Of a stretch of DNA of 37,910 bases, positions 8,975-16,537 are shown piece after piece. The DNA comes from Caldilineaceae bacterium. Its GTDB lineage: Bacteria > Chloroflexota > Anaerolineae > Caldilineales > Caldilineaceae. Each line of letters starts with the position of its first letter. The first letter of the stretch is position 1. The notes beneath the pieces are model-generated. The model saw only the letters and a list, made by a program, of their open reading frames with translations, was not told where the DNA came from and searched no databases. A program made the translations under genes and the position numbers. The stretch spans positions 1 to 37,910 of the forward strand of contig JAPKMW010000106.1 of assembly GCA_026645575.1 (NCBI GenBank), written 5' to 3'.

Positions 8975-9409
8975 TTATGCCCAGTCGCGTAGGATGCGCA
9001 TTGTCTCCTGGGCGTGGTCGCTTTCGTCGGCGACGATGTCTTCCAGATGGACAGCCAACCCTTTGTCGCCAAAGGCGTCGGCTTCGCGGGCGCGTTGAGT
9101 GTAGTCGGCCACAGCGCGGCGTTCGGCTTCGAGGACAGCCTGTAGCATGGCTTGGTTGTTCTCGGCCGGCATCACCGGGCGGGGCGTGACGGTTGGTTCA
9201 CCGCCCAATGCCACAATCTTGTCGGCCAGCAGTTGAGCATGGCGCTGTTCATCCGGCACTTCTTGGAGGAAAAAGGCCGCTAGTTGCGGGCGGTAGGGAC
9301 CGCTGACTTTGGCGGCATAGGTGATGTACTGGATGATAGCAGCTAATTCACCAGAGAGGTCTTCATTCAAGTGGGTGATAAGTGTCTGCTTGTCAATGGT
9401 GTTGGTCAT
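8975..9409 (-). CDS. Bacterioferritin-like di-iron protein
   Basis: A 144-residue four-helix protein of the ferritin-like superfamily. The di-iron ligand pattern is complete: E21 in helix A (LSGELAAIIQY), E54 and H57 in helix B (DEQRHAQ), E94 in helix C (LEAERRAV), and E129 with H132 in helix D (DESDHAQ). It probably oxidises and stores iron or detoxifies peroxide in the cytoplasm. The reading frame stays open upstream to 9586, but that part runs through a repeat element and has no family similarity. The ATG at 9409 has AAGGAGT about 9 bases upstream and gives the normal family N-terminus. It lies on the same strand as the membrane trio, with a 230-base gap between. Confidence 0.9.
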   Translation of the reverse strand: MTNTIDKQTLITHLNEDLSGELAAIIQYITYAAKVSGPYRPQLAAFFLQEVPDEQRHAQLLADKIVALGGEPTVTPRPVMPAENNQAMLQAVLEAERRAVADYTQRAREADAFGDKGLAVHLEDIVADESDHAQETMRILRDWA

Positions 9410-9536
9410 ACGATTGACTCCTTTTGGCTGTTGAACTTCCGGAAATAGCAAAAAATAGCTCGTTGCCAGCAGTATAACCACTCCCCAGGGGACCAAAATC
9501 CATCTCGATATAGGTTGCAGGTAGAACTGTGATACA

Positions 9537-9671
9537 GAATGGGGGTACAGACGCGGAGGTAGGGGATGCGGCTCCTCCTTATCCATCCTCCTTATCCATC
9601 CTCCTTATCCAGATATAAAAATCCAGATGTAAAATCCGCGCTCCCTGCATCTGCGTCTGTACCCCCATTCT
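9537..9671. repeat. Inverted-end intergenic element, family B, copy 1
   Basis: The ends are GAATGGGGGTACAGACGCGG at 9537 and its near-complement ending at 9671 (CTGCGTCTGTACCCCCATTC); pairing extends about 35 bases with mismatches. The same ends occur at 20389-20555 and 30953-31042. The centre differs between copies; here it holds the 13-base tandem repeat. With that repeat it accounts for most of the 359-base gap between the ferritin-like and BrkB genes, and no gene is seen in that gap. Confidence 0.75.
9573..9611. repeat. Tandem repeat, 13-base unit, three exact copies
   Basis: TCCTCCTTATCCA three times in a row without change. It lies in the loop of the family B element. Confidence 0.9.
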
Positions 9672-9768
9672 ATCTTTCTGCTATATCTTTACCTCTGGTG
9701 TCGGCGAATAAAGTGCGTATTATCAAAAAAAATTGGGACATCAAACAACAGCAAAGAGGATGGTGGTT

Positions 9769-10671
9769 GTGAACCTACGTGAAATTTGGAATTTGCTCAA
9801 GGCGACTTACACCCAGTGGAGTGACGACGAAGCCAATCAGTTGGCAGCAGCGTTGGCCTTTTATACAACAATCTCCATTGCGCCGTTGCTGGTGCTGGTC
9901 ATCGCCATTGTCGGCTTGTTTCTAGGAGAACAAGCGGCACAAGGGCAGTTGCAGAGTGAACTGAACAATTTAATGGGCGAGCAGGCGGCGGAATTCGCCC
10001 AAACGGCGATTGCCAGCACCGATCGACCGACGACCGGCAGCATCGCTAGTTTACTCAGTTTGGGCATTCTGCTCTGGGGTTCGACGAATGTCTTTACTCA
10101 GTTGCAGAACAGTCTCAATTCCATTTGGAATGTCGAGCCAAAGCCGGGGCGGGGGGTGATGGGAATTGTACGCGACCGTCTGCTCTCCTTCGGCATGGTC
10201 TTGGGCATTGGTTTTTTGCTACTGGTGTCGTTGATCCTGAGTGCGGTTTTGTCGGCGATTGCTAGTTCCTTTGGCCAATTGTTGCCGGGGGTTCCCTGGC
10301 TCTGGCAACTACTCAACTATGTGGTTTCGCTAGCGATCACCAGCTTGCTCTTTGGCTTGATCTTCAAGGTATTGCCCGATATTAAGATTGCCTGGAAAGA
10401 TGTCTGGATCGGCGGGCTGATTACGGCCATTCTCTTTACCATCGGTCAATTTGCACTGAGTTTGTACCTAGGCAATCAAGGGTCTGCTTACGGGGTGGCC
10501 GGCTCCGTGGTTGTCTTTTTGCTCTGGGTCTACTACTCGGCGCAGATTCTCTTCTTTGGCGCAGAATTTACCCAAGTCTATGCCGGCCGCTATGGACAAG
10601 GGGTGGAGCCAGCAGAAAATGCAGTGATGAAACCGCCGAAAGCGACACCGGAAGCGCAATCCGCCACTTGA
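9769..10671 (+). CDS. YihY/BrkB-family inner-membrane protein
   Basis: A roughly 300-residue polytopic membrane protein of the YihY/virulence factor BrkB family. Family signs are LAAALAFYTTISIAPLLVLV near the N-terminus, GILLWGSTNVFTQLQNSLNSIWNVEP in the middle, a loop with VLPDIKIAWKDVWIGG, and YGVAGSVVVFLLWVYYSAQILFFGAEFT close to the end. About six membrane helices are seen. The start is taken as the GTG at 9769, which has AGAGGA about 8 bases upstream; an in-frame ATG at 9760 overlaps that site and a TTG lies at 9733. The role of the family is not established, and the old name ribonuclease BN is wrong. The C-terminal 25 residues are polar and variable. Confidence 0.92.
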   Translation: MNLREIWNLLKATYTQWSDDEANQLAAALAFYTTISIAPLLVLVIAIVGLFLGEQAAQGQLQSELNNLMGEQAAEFAQTAIASTDRPTTGSIASLLSLGILLWGSTNVFTQLQNSLNSIWNVEPKPGRGVMGIVRDRLLSFGMVLGIGFLLLVSLILSAVLSAIASSFGQLLPGVPWLWQLLNYVVSLAITSLLFGLIFKVLPDIKIAWKDVWIGGLITAILFTIGQFALSLYLGNQGSAYGVAGSVVVFLLWVYYSAQILFFGAEFTQVYAGRYGQGVEPAENAVMKPPKATPEAQSAT

Positions 10672-10727
10672 TACCGTATCAGGAACTGGCAGGAACGCGC
10701 CCTGGCGCTCGCCCCGACTCTTGCCCC

Positions 10728-11570
10728 TCAATCCAAATTGCGGGGGGTGATCCAGTCCATGATTAGCCCGGTAATAATACCGACAGTGACTACGCCCATG
10801 ACACCAAGCGTCGCCGCAATGATACGACCCGTCGTCGTGACTGGCGTAATATCGCCGTAGCCAATCGAGGTGGCGGTGATGATAGCCCAGTAGAGGGCGT
10901 CGGTGTAGGAAAGCAGTTGATAGCCCTTATCGCCAATCTCCACATCCGTCAGTTGTTCCACTTGCGCCTGGAGCGCACCATTCTCCGCATTGATCATCAA
11001 GTTAGGAAAGACCAGCACGATTAGCACAAGTTGGACCAGCAAGTAGGCATAGAGAATCCGCCGGTTGCGGTTGATACGCCGGTATTCATAACGGTAGGCG
11101 AGGTGACGCAACCGCTTCAATTCCTCGTCATCCCACGGCGCAAAGGTAGGCATGACCTGAACGCCGGTGAAAAGCTGTTCGTAATCCTCCGTCGTTTCGT
11201 AGGTTTGCAACACATGGCGGAACAAGACGTGGATATGTTCACGCACCAGGGCGCGCAACTCAGGATCAGGGAAGGGGAAGGTATAGAGCAAATTACAAAA
11301 GATCAGAATGGCTCTGGTGTTTTCCCACTCGAAGGTGGCAAAGTCGTCTGCTTCAATCTGCTCGGCAAAGAAACGGGCGGCGGCCTCGTCCTCCAAAATA
11401 GTGATGTCGGCAGCCACCGCCCCTAGAAAGCCCAGCCGTAACTGTTGCGCTCTTCTCTCATCCGCTGTCCCAGCTTCATATTCCCGTAAAAGTTGCCGCC
11501 AATCAACGGAGGGCTGTCTGGTATGGGGTGCGGCGGTTCGCCCCTTCAACAAGGCACGAATTGGCTTCAT
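10728..11570 (-). CDS. Two-helix potassium channel with a large cytoplasmic N-terminal region
   Basis: A 280-residue protein. The C-terminal third is an Ion_trans_2-type pore module: outer helix about 172-192, pore helix YWAIITAT, selectivity filter SIGYGD (235-240), inner helix about 248-270 with a likely glycine hinge. The filter varies slightly from TVGYGD but should be K+-selective. Residues 1-165 form a soluble, charged helical region (LLREYEAGTADERRAQQLRLG and so on) that I do not recognise; it may gate or anchor the channel. No RCK/TrkA_N domain follows the pore. There is no clear ribosome-binding site. It converges with the BrkB gene across 56 bases in which I see no strong hairpin. 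Confidence 0.88.
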   Translation of the reverse strand: MKPIRALLKGRTAAPHTRQPSVDWRQLLREYEAGTADERRAQQLRLGFLGAVAADITILEDEAAARFFAEQIEADDFATFEWENTRAILIFCNLLYTFPFPDPELRALVREHIHVLFRHVLQTYETTEDYEQLFTGVQVMPTFAPWDDEELKRLRHLAYRYEYRRINRNRRILYAYLLVQLVLIVLVFPNLMINAENGALQAQVEQLTDVEIGDKGYQLLSYTDALYWAIITATSIGYGDITPVTTTGRIIAATLGVMGVVTVGIITGLIMDWITPRNLD

Positions 11571-11586
11571 AAAGTTAACTTTCGGG

Positions 11587-11677
11587 TAACTACTAAGCCC
11601 GCTCGTAGCCGGTCCGTGACCGGCGTCCCCAAACGCCGGTCACGGACCGGCTACGAGCGGGAACGGCTTGGTAGTTA
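11587..11677. repeat. Palindromic intergenic repeat, family A, copy 2 (best preserved)
   Basis: Perfect 28-base arms (11598-11625 and 11634-11661; key words CGTAGCC, GGTCCGTGACCGGCG) around an 8-base loop. The palindrome extends outward with one mismatch: TAACTACTAAGCC (11587-11599) against GGCTTGGTAGTTA (11665-11677). It lies upstream of the channel gene. A REP or MITE-like element is likely. Confidence 0.85.
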
Positions 11678-11795
11678 CACTTTCGGCAGTAATGATTGAT
11701 CAATAGGAAAGGATTGTTCATGAATCGTAGGTGCGATTTCCATACCTATGGTGCCAAGTTGAAGAATTTTCACCGAAAAACCAGTGGGGATCGCC

Positions 11796-11852
11796 TGTCA
11801 TTCTGAAAGAATCTCAATGCAGCAATGCCCCAGAGATTCTTTCAGAATGACA
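11796..11852. repeat. Hairpin repeat TGTCATTCTGAAAGAATCTC
   Basis: Perfect 20-base arms (11796-11815 and 11833-11852) with a 17-base loop. The arm sequence resembles a dispersed TGTCATTCTGA...AGAATCTC repeat that I recall from many environmental bacterial genomes. It is too far from any gene end to be an obvious terminator. Confidence 0.8.
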
Positions 11853-12266
11853 GACAAGTCACTAGGGCTTCCTTAAAAGACCCCAGCTTGATGCCGATGG
11901 GTAGGCAAACCGCATGCTACAAGTTATCCGGCTACTCCGCCTGGGTGATGCCCAAGGCAGCGATTGCAGCCATTTCCGTTGCTTCGGCGGTATAGGCGCC
12001 ATCGTTTACTTGCACGCCAGGAAAAAGCGTTGCTTTGTTGGAAAAGTTGCATACAGGGTTCCCCTTTCTTCAGTAGAGTTTGCGCAAAGCTATACAGATT
12101 ACTGGGTGAAACGCGAATTCACGCTGTCGATTATTGGCAAAATTTATCTACTTCACGGCAAGCAGGGTCACATTTGTGCCAGATTGGGGCGAGGAAGAAC
12201 GGCGGCAGAGCGCAAGCGATTGGCAAGCTCATGCCAAGGGTGCAGGCATACAAAGAGAGGGAAGTT
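11853..12266 (+). other. Gap of 414 bases before the endonuclease III-like gene, no gene supported
   Basis: Open frames cross this stretch (one runs into the endonuclease gene, another ends overlapping its start), but neither encodes anything with recognisable composition or motifs, and neither has a ribosome-binding site. It may be decayed coding sequence or a long leader. Confidence 0.5.
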
Positions 12267-12947
12267 ATGATGAGGACAGAAGCAGAAAAAGAACCCTTTG
12301 ACATCGCTGTGGCGATGGCAGCGATTCGTGAACATGTGCGCCCATTCCCGCCGGCAGCGCTCTTTCAACTGGCCGATGAGGGCTTTGGTTCCCCCTTTGA
12401 ACAACTGATGGCCTGTATCATCTCCATTCGCACATATGATGAAGTGACCATCCCCTGTTCACGGCGCCTCTTTGCCCTGGCGCGCACCCCAGCAGAGCTG
12501 GCGTTGTTGAGTGTGGATGCAATCGACCAGGCCATTGCCCAAAGCACCTTTCACGAGGCCAAAGCGCCCCAAATGTTGGCGATTGCCCACCGCATTTTGA
12601 ACGAATACAACGGCGTGTTGCCCTGTGATTTTGACGTGTTAACGTCATTTCAAGGGGTCGGCCCGAAGTGCGCCAACTTGACGCTGGGCATAGCCTGCGG
12701 TCAGGCCAAGATTAGTGTGGATGTCCATGTCCATCGCGTGACCAATCGCTGGGGCTATGTGACAACGCGCACTCCTGAAGCCACGCTGGCACGGTTGGAA
12801 CAACGGCTACCGCTGGCCTACTGGGTGGAGATCAATCGCTTGTTAGTGCCGTTTGGGAAGCATGTCTGCACCGGGCAACGGCCCAAATGTTCCACTTGTC
12901 CGGTGTTGCAGATGTGTGCGCAGGTAGGTGTGACGGCCCATCGGTAA
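12267..12947 (+). CDS. Endonuclease III-like DNA glycosylase with Fe-S cluster
   Basis: A 226-residue HhH-GPD base-excision-repair glycosylase. The helix-hairpin-helix is FQGVGPKCANLTLG with the catalytic lysine K134. The catalytic aspartate is D152 in SVDVHVHRVTNRWGY. The C-terminal iron-sulfur motif is C201-x6-C208-x2-C211-x5-C217, exactly the Nth spacing. Odd point: where Nth has LLSAQATD, this protein has IISIRTYD, replacing the conserved Gln by Arg, so it may be an Nth2-type paralog with changed substrate choice. The start at 12267 has AGAGAGGGA just upstream; the frame is open far upstream, but that part is not family-like. It ends with a shared terminator. Confidence 0.88.
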   Translation: MMRTEAEKEPFDIAVAMAAIREHVRPFPPAALFQLADEGFGSPFEQLMACIISIRTYDEVTIPCSRRLFALARTPAELALLSVDAIDQAIAQSTFHEAKAPQMLAIAHRILNEYNGVLPCDFDVLTSFQGVGPKCANLTLGIACGQAKISVDVHVHRVTNRWGYVTTRTPEATLARLEQRLPLAYWVEINRLLVPFGKHVCTGQRPKCSTCPVLQMCAQVGVTAHR

Positions 12948-12952
12948 TGCGG

Positions 12953-12999
12953 AGAAAAAGAAGTCCGCCTTTTGACCAAAAGGGCGGACTTCTTTTTCT
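12953..12999. terminator. Bidirectional intrinsic terminator
   Basis: Arms of about 21 bases (12953-12973, 12978-12999), key words AGAAGTCCGCC and GGCGGACTTCT with one bulged G, flanked by A-run and T-run on opposite sides. It sits in the 57-base gap between convergent genes and can act in both directions. Confidence 0.85.
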
Positions 13000-13004
13000 A
13001 ACGT

Positions 13005-14717
13005 TTACGGCAACCGGTTGTACATCCCGTACACATCCGGCCCGTGGAAACGCGCCGCTTGATTGGCCGGCGGTAGCGCTTCGCTGTAGAAGAATGCGGG
13101 CAATTCATCATCGGCCGCGCCAAAACCGGCTTTCTGGTTAAATTCCCACTCCAACTTCAACACTTCGCGTCCCAATTGCGGGAAGAACTCCGGCGTAATG
13201 CTGGTGCCGTGGGCAGCGTTGGCGGCTTCGGCCAGGAAGGGATATTGGGCATCGGTCACGGTGCGACCAAAGATACAGAGACCAATCGAGTCACTGGTGG
13301 CGCACTGGGTCTGCACCTTGAGGCTGGCTTCCAACAACTGTTCCAAACTCATATCACGCGACTTGAGCCGGGCCAGGTTGCCGGCAGTGTGATCGGCGCC
13401 CTGCGCCGTCGCCATCATGGTGATACCGGTGCCTTCGATGACGCGTGGGTCATAGGCGCTGATCGCCTGCTTCTTGATGACCGGCACCCGCTTGACGCCG
13501 TAGTGATCACCGACACGGGCGGTGCCTTGCGCCCAAATTTTGCCCTGTTCCGTCCCCAAGCGAATCTCTTTCAGCACTTCGACCATAAAATTGACATCGC
13601 CAAAGGGCGCCAAGCCGGCTTCCATCAATACGGCAATCATAGCGCCGGCTTCAATCGTATCAATGCCGAGATCGTTGGCGATCTGATTGAGCGCCGCCAG
13701 ATCATCTGGGTCGCCGATGCCGCAGTTGGTGCCAAGCAGCCCCAACGTTTCATACTCCACCGGCGAAACCACTTCCTTGCCGTCGGCGTCGTGATAGACA
13801 TTGCTACACTGAATGACACAGCCGGGCATACAGGCGTGGGTCTGTTCACCACCGCGCGACTTGTTCAACTCACCGATATAGTCGCCGCCCATCTTGAACT
13901 GTTCACCGGCGGCCACGTTGGCAAATTGCCCGCTGCTGAAATTGCGCACCGGCAAGCCGCCCACCACATTCTGATAGTCGGCCATGCCCATCGTGCCGAC
14001 AGCCTGGTAGAACTGGGTGACAACCGAGTCGGCTTGCAACAGCTTGGCATAGTCGCGCACGCTCTCGCGCACCTTCTTGACATCATGGAAGTTGGGGCTG
14101 CGATCCAGATCAACTACAATCGCTTTGACCTTTTTACTGCCCATCACCGCACCCACGCCACCGCGCGCTGCCAACCGCGATGGGCGGTTATCCGAGTCGC
14201 TAAAGGCAATGCCGGCCAGCAAGCCCTGGTATTCGCCCACCGGGCCACAAAGCGCCAGCGACACCTTCTTGCCATACTGGGCATGGAGCGCTTCCGCCGC
14301 CGCGTAGTTGCCACGCCCCAGGTAAGGGGTGGCGTCGTCAAAGGTGACTTGTCCATCCTTGTGGAAATGAATCACCACCCAATCATCCGATGCGTCATGC
14401 AGCGTGAAGCCAGCAATGTAGAGCTGGCCCAAGCCATAGCTAAAGGTGCCGCCGCCATTGGCTTCTTTGATACCGCCCGTTAGAGGGCTTTTGCAGCCAA
14501 CGCTGGTACGGTTAGCATTGGAAAAACTGCTACCGGCAAAGGGGCCGGCGGAAAAGATCAACGGATTTGCCGGTGAAAGCGGGTCAACCTGGGCGGCTTC
14601 CTGCTCCAAGAGAATCTTGGCGATCAGGTAGCGCCCAGCTTTGATGATCTCTTCACCGTGCAATTCACGGGATTGGATCGAACGATCTTTCAGATTAATA
14701 TCATAATACTTACGCAT
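13005..14717 (-). CDS. Tungsten-type aldehyde:ferredoxin oxidoreductase
   Basis: A 570-residue enzyme of the AOR family, which oxidises aldehydes to acids with ferredoxin using a bis-pterin tungsten (or molybdenum) cofactor and a [4Fe-4S] cluster. The N-terminal domain shows NPLIFSAGPFAGSSFSNANRTSVGCKSPLTGG (52-82), the pterin-binding type region RGGVGAVMGSKKVKAI (185-200) and the cluster cysteines C296, C300, C304 (HACMPGCVIQCSN) with the last ligand C481 in DSIGLCIFG. First and second Cys are spaced x3 rather than the x2 of the Pyrococcus enzyme. AGGAG six bases upstream supports the start. It stands alone, with no cofactor or ferredoxin genes adjacent. Confidence 0.93.
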   Translation of the reverse strand: MRKYYDINLKDRSIQSRELHGEEIIKAGRYLIAKILLEQEAAQVDPLSPANPLIFSAGPFAGSSFSNANRTSVGCKSPLTGGIKEANGGGTFSYGLGQLYIAGFTLHDASDDWVVIHFHKDGQVTFDDATPYLGRGNYAAAEALHAQYGKKVSLALCGPVGEYQGLLAGIAFSDSDNRPSRLAARGGVGAVMGSKKVKAIVVDLDRSPNFHDVKKVRESVRDYAKLLQADSVVTQFYQAVGTMGMADYQNVVGGLPVRNFSSGQFANVAAGEQFKMGGDYIGELNKSRGGEQTHACMPGCVIQCSNVYHDADGKEVVSPVEYETLGLLGTNCGIGDPDDLAALNQIANDLGIDTIEAGAMIAVLMEAGLAPFGDVNFMVEVLKEIRLGTEQGKIWAQGTARVGDHYGVKRVPVIKKQAISAYDPRVIEGTGITMMATAQGADHTAGNLARLKSRDMSLEQLLEASLKVQTQCATSDSIGLCIFGRTVTDAQYPFLAEAANAAHGTSITPEFFPQLGREVLKLEWEFNQKAGFGAADDELPAFFYSEALPPANQAARFHGPDVYGMYNRLP

Positions 14718-14866
14718 TCTCTTCTCCTACACAGTGCTGTCACAAACAGGGAAAGTGGTTGGTTATCCTTATCAAAGCCATGAGATGGGTAGAAGTATAA
14801 CCGGCTCCGGCGGATTTGTCTAGCAGTCAAGACAGTTGGTCACGTTACAAGTAAGGCGGTATGGGA

Positions 14867-14895
14867 TTGTAAATCAGTACCATCTGCATTATAAT
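14867..14895 (+). promoter_or_regulatory. Promoter of the DUF433 gene
   Basis: TTGTAA (14867-14872), 17 bases, then a perfect TATAAT (14890-14895). It lies 35 bases before the DUF433 start, in the divergent gap shared with the aldehyde:ferredoxin oxidoreductase gene. Confidence 0.55.
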
Positions 14896-14929
14896 TCCAC
14901 AGAAACGTGTCAATCAAAGGAATTCTGCC

Positions 14930-15154
14930 ATGAACGAACGAATTGAAATTAATCCACATGTGATGTTGGGGAAGCCAGTAATTCGTGGGACACGAATTAC
15001 TGTTGAACTCCTTGTACGCAAACTAAGCGAGGGCGCTACCGTTACAGATCTACTGGATGCGTATCCACGGCTCACAGAAAAAGATATTCACGCCGCATTG
15101 GCCTATGCCGCCGCAACCCTTGCACATGAAACGATTATCTTGCAACCAGCATGA
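14930..15154 (+). CDS. DUF433 protein (antitoxin-like)
   Basis: A 74-residue DUF433 protein: ERIEINPHVMLGKPVIRGTRITVELLVRKLSEGATVTDLLDAYPRLTEKDIHAALAYA. This is the full family core, an HTH-like fold often coupled with a DUF5615 PIN-like nuclease in a proposed toxin-antitoxin pair. AAAGGAA about 9 bases upstream fixes the start and a good promoter precedes it. Its stop overlaps an ATG (ATGA, 15151-15154), the usual layout for translation of the partner, but that partner is only a remnant here. The antitoxin-like gene itself looks intact. Confidence 0.9.
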   Translation: MNERIEINPHVMLGKPVIRGTRITVELLVRKLSEGATVTDLLDAYPRLTEKDIHAALAYAAATLAHETIILQPA

Positions 15155-15299
15155 CAACGCCTTTTTCCTTACGCTTTTTAGCAGTAGCACAATAGTCCGC
15201 TTGGTACAAGAACAAGGGATAAAGTTGCTCGGCAGTTTTGTTGTTGTTCAACCGGGACAAATTCGCCTAAACACACAACGTCCCGCCGCTCGTATGTAA
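15151..15299 (+). pseudogene. Remnant of a DUF5615 PIN-like nuclease gene
   Basis: Starting at the ATG that overlaps the DUF433 stop, the first frame reads MTTPFSLRFLA, the typical start of DUF5615 proteins, and then hits TAG. In the next frame follow TIVRLVQEQG and, directly joined, KLLGSFVVVQPGQIRL, which match the first-helix and final-strand ends of the family. So at least one frameshift and a large internal deletion are present: about 149 bases remain of a gene that is normally around 340. The PIN-like active-site middle is missing, so no active nuclease can be made. The reading is by pattern, not alignment. Confidence 0.65.
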
Positions 15300-15324
15300 A
15301 TCCTAACTCGTATGTAAATCCTAA
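15289..15324. repeat. Perfect 18-base tandem duplication before purE
   Basis: CTCGTATGTAAATCCTAA occurs twice in direct succession (15289-15306, 15307-15324), spanning the end of the DUF5615 remnant. It ends 11 bases before the purE start, close to its ribosome-binding region. Confidence 0.9.
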
Positions 15325-15335
15325 GAAGAGAGAAT

Positions 15336-15839
15336 ATGTCGGAAATCATTGCGCCCCTCGTCGGCGTCATCATGGGTAGCAAGTCCGATTGGGAGACCAT
15401 GCAACATGCCGCCATCACCCTGCGCGATTTTGGCGTCCCGCACGAATGTCGGGTCGTTTCGGCCCACCGCACGCCCGATTGGATGGTGGAGTATGCCCAC
15501 ACGGCTGCCGACCGGGGGCTGCAATTGATCATTGCCGGCGCCGGTGGCGCTGCCCACCTCCCCGGCATGGTGGCCGGTCACACCCTGCTGCCAGTGATCG
15601 GCGTGCCGATTCAGAGCCGGGCGCTCAATGGGTTGGATTCGCTCCTGTCGATTGTGCAGATGCCCGCAGGCGTACCGGTGGCAACGATGGCAATTGGGAA
15701 AGCTGGGGCGATCAATGCAGCGCTGTTGGCGGTGGCAATGTTGGGGACAACTCGTCCGGCATTGCAGGCAGCACTACAAGCCTTTCGCGCCGAACGGGCA
15801 AAACAGGTGATGGAAGAGAAGTTGCAACTGCCTGCTTAA
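15336..15839 (+). CDS. purE: N5-carboxyaminoimidazole ribonucleotide mutase (PurE)
   Basis: A 167-residue class I PurE of de novo purine synthesis, converting N5-CAIR to CAIR. The phosphate/substrate loop [10 protein letters not shown] (S15, S17, D18), the catalytic histidine in SAHRTPDWM (H44) and the glycine-rich [15 protein letters not shown] are all present, as is [22 protein letters not shown]. Length is normal. AAGAGAGA precedes the start. There is no purK next to it, although purK is the usual partner of class I enzymes, so that gene must lie elsewhere. The stop codon overlaps that of the convergent Uma2 gene. Confidence 0.96.
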   Translation: MSEIIAPLVGVIMGSKSDWETMQHAAITLRDFGVPHECRVVSAHRTPDWMVEYAHTAADRGLQLIIAGAGGAAHLPGMVAGHTLLPVIGVPIQSRALNGLDSLLSIVQMPAGVPVATMAIGKAGAINAALLAVAMLGTTRPALQAALQAFRAERAKQVMEEKLQLPA

Positions 15840-16435
15840 GTGGTGAACGGATCATCAAAGAAATCAGCAACCGGCATCGTAAACCCTGGTAAGACTTCTT
15901 CACCACTTAGCGTGTCACCTTCACGCAAAATGTCAATGTTCCCGTTAGCAGTGTACACTTCCACCATACGTTTGCGGGGGTAGACCAGCCAGACCAGTTT
16001 TGCGCCATTCGCTAGATAATAAGTTGCTTTCTCACGCATCGCTTTGATACTGTCATCAGGTGATTGAATTTCGACCGCCAAGTCGGGCATGGCCGGCACA
16101 CTGCCCTTGGTCACAAGCGCCCGACGGACGGTGCTATAGGATACGTCGGGTATTCGTGAGTTCCACTCATCTTCTGGTATACGATGGCGCACTTCGACGG
16201 CGACTCGTCCGGATTTATGAGTTTGTACATAACTGCGCAAGGCAAAAACGGCGTTGCCAGCGACAATACCGTGTTCTTCTGTTGGCATTTTCTCAACAAT
16301 TTCCCCATGAATCAGCTCAAGAAGTCGGTCGCCGTGTTCCGCTTCCGTGAAAAGTTGTTCAAATTCTCCGACAGTATATTTACGGTTCGGCGATTGACGC
16401 TCTTGCGCCAGCTCATTTTTTATCAATAGCGTCAT
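15836..16435 (-). CDS. Uma2-family (DUF820) PD-(D/E)XK endonuclease-like protein
   Basis: A 199-residue protein of the Uma2/DUF820 family. It has YTVGEFEQL near the N-terminus, [13 protein letters not shown], then the nuclease core: [20 protein letters not shown], and [26 protein letters not shown]. The D, E and K of the PD-(D/E)XK type fold are in place. These genes are abundant in Cyanobacteria and Chloroflexota; their role is unproven. Start at 16435 has GAGGGG about 8 bases upstream; an upstream in-frame ATG at 16462 lacks one. The stop codon shares bases with the stop of convergent purE (TTAA), so no intergenic terminator exists there. Confidence 0.9.
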   Translation of the reverse strand: MTLLIKNELAQERQSPNRKYTVGEFEQLFTEAEHGDRLLELIHGEIVEKMPTEEHGIVAGNAVFALRSYVQTHKSGRVAVEVRHRIPEDEWNSRIPDVSYSTVRRALVTKGSVPAMPDLAVEIQSPDDSIKAMREKATYYLANGAKLVWLVYPRKRMVEVYTANGNIDILREGDTLSGEEVLPGFTMPVADFFDDPFTT

Positions 16436-16537
16436 GTTCTTACCCCTCAAGAGAATGATCACGAGCTTCGATAATACTGGTAATTCTTCACGTTGTCAAA
16501 CAATCTTTCATTATTTTCCTGATTTGCTGTCGCTTCC

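Noticed and set aside
9410..9586. 59-residue N-terminal extension of the ferritin-like protein
   Set aside because: It runs through a family B repeat; the internal ATG has a strong ribosome-binding site and gives the normal family length.
8934..9611. Short tandem repeats considered as a CRISPR array
   Set aside because: Units of 7 and 13 bases are directly adjacent without spacers, and no cas genes are present.
11914..12270. 118-codon frame ending with an ATGA overlap at the endonuclease start
   Set aside because: The overlap is suggestive, but there is no ribosome-binding site, the composition is odd (many Cys, Arg, His), and I recognise nothing; the overlap can be chance.
13176..14483. 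435-codon plus-strand open frame
   Set aside because: Antisense to the aldehyde:ferredoxin oxidoreductase gene, which has all family motifs; His/Ala-rich composition is typical of a shadow frame.
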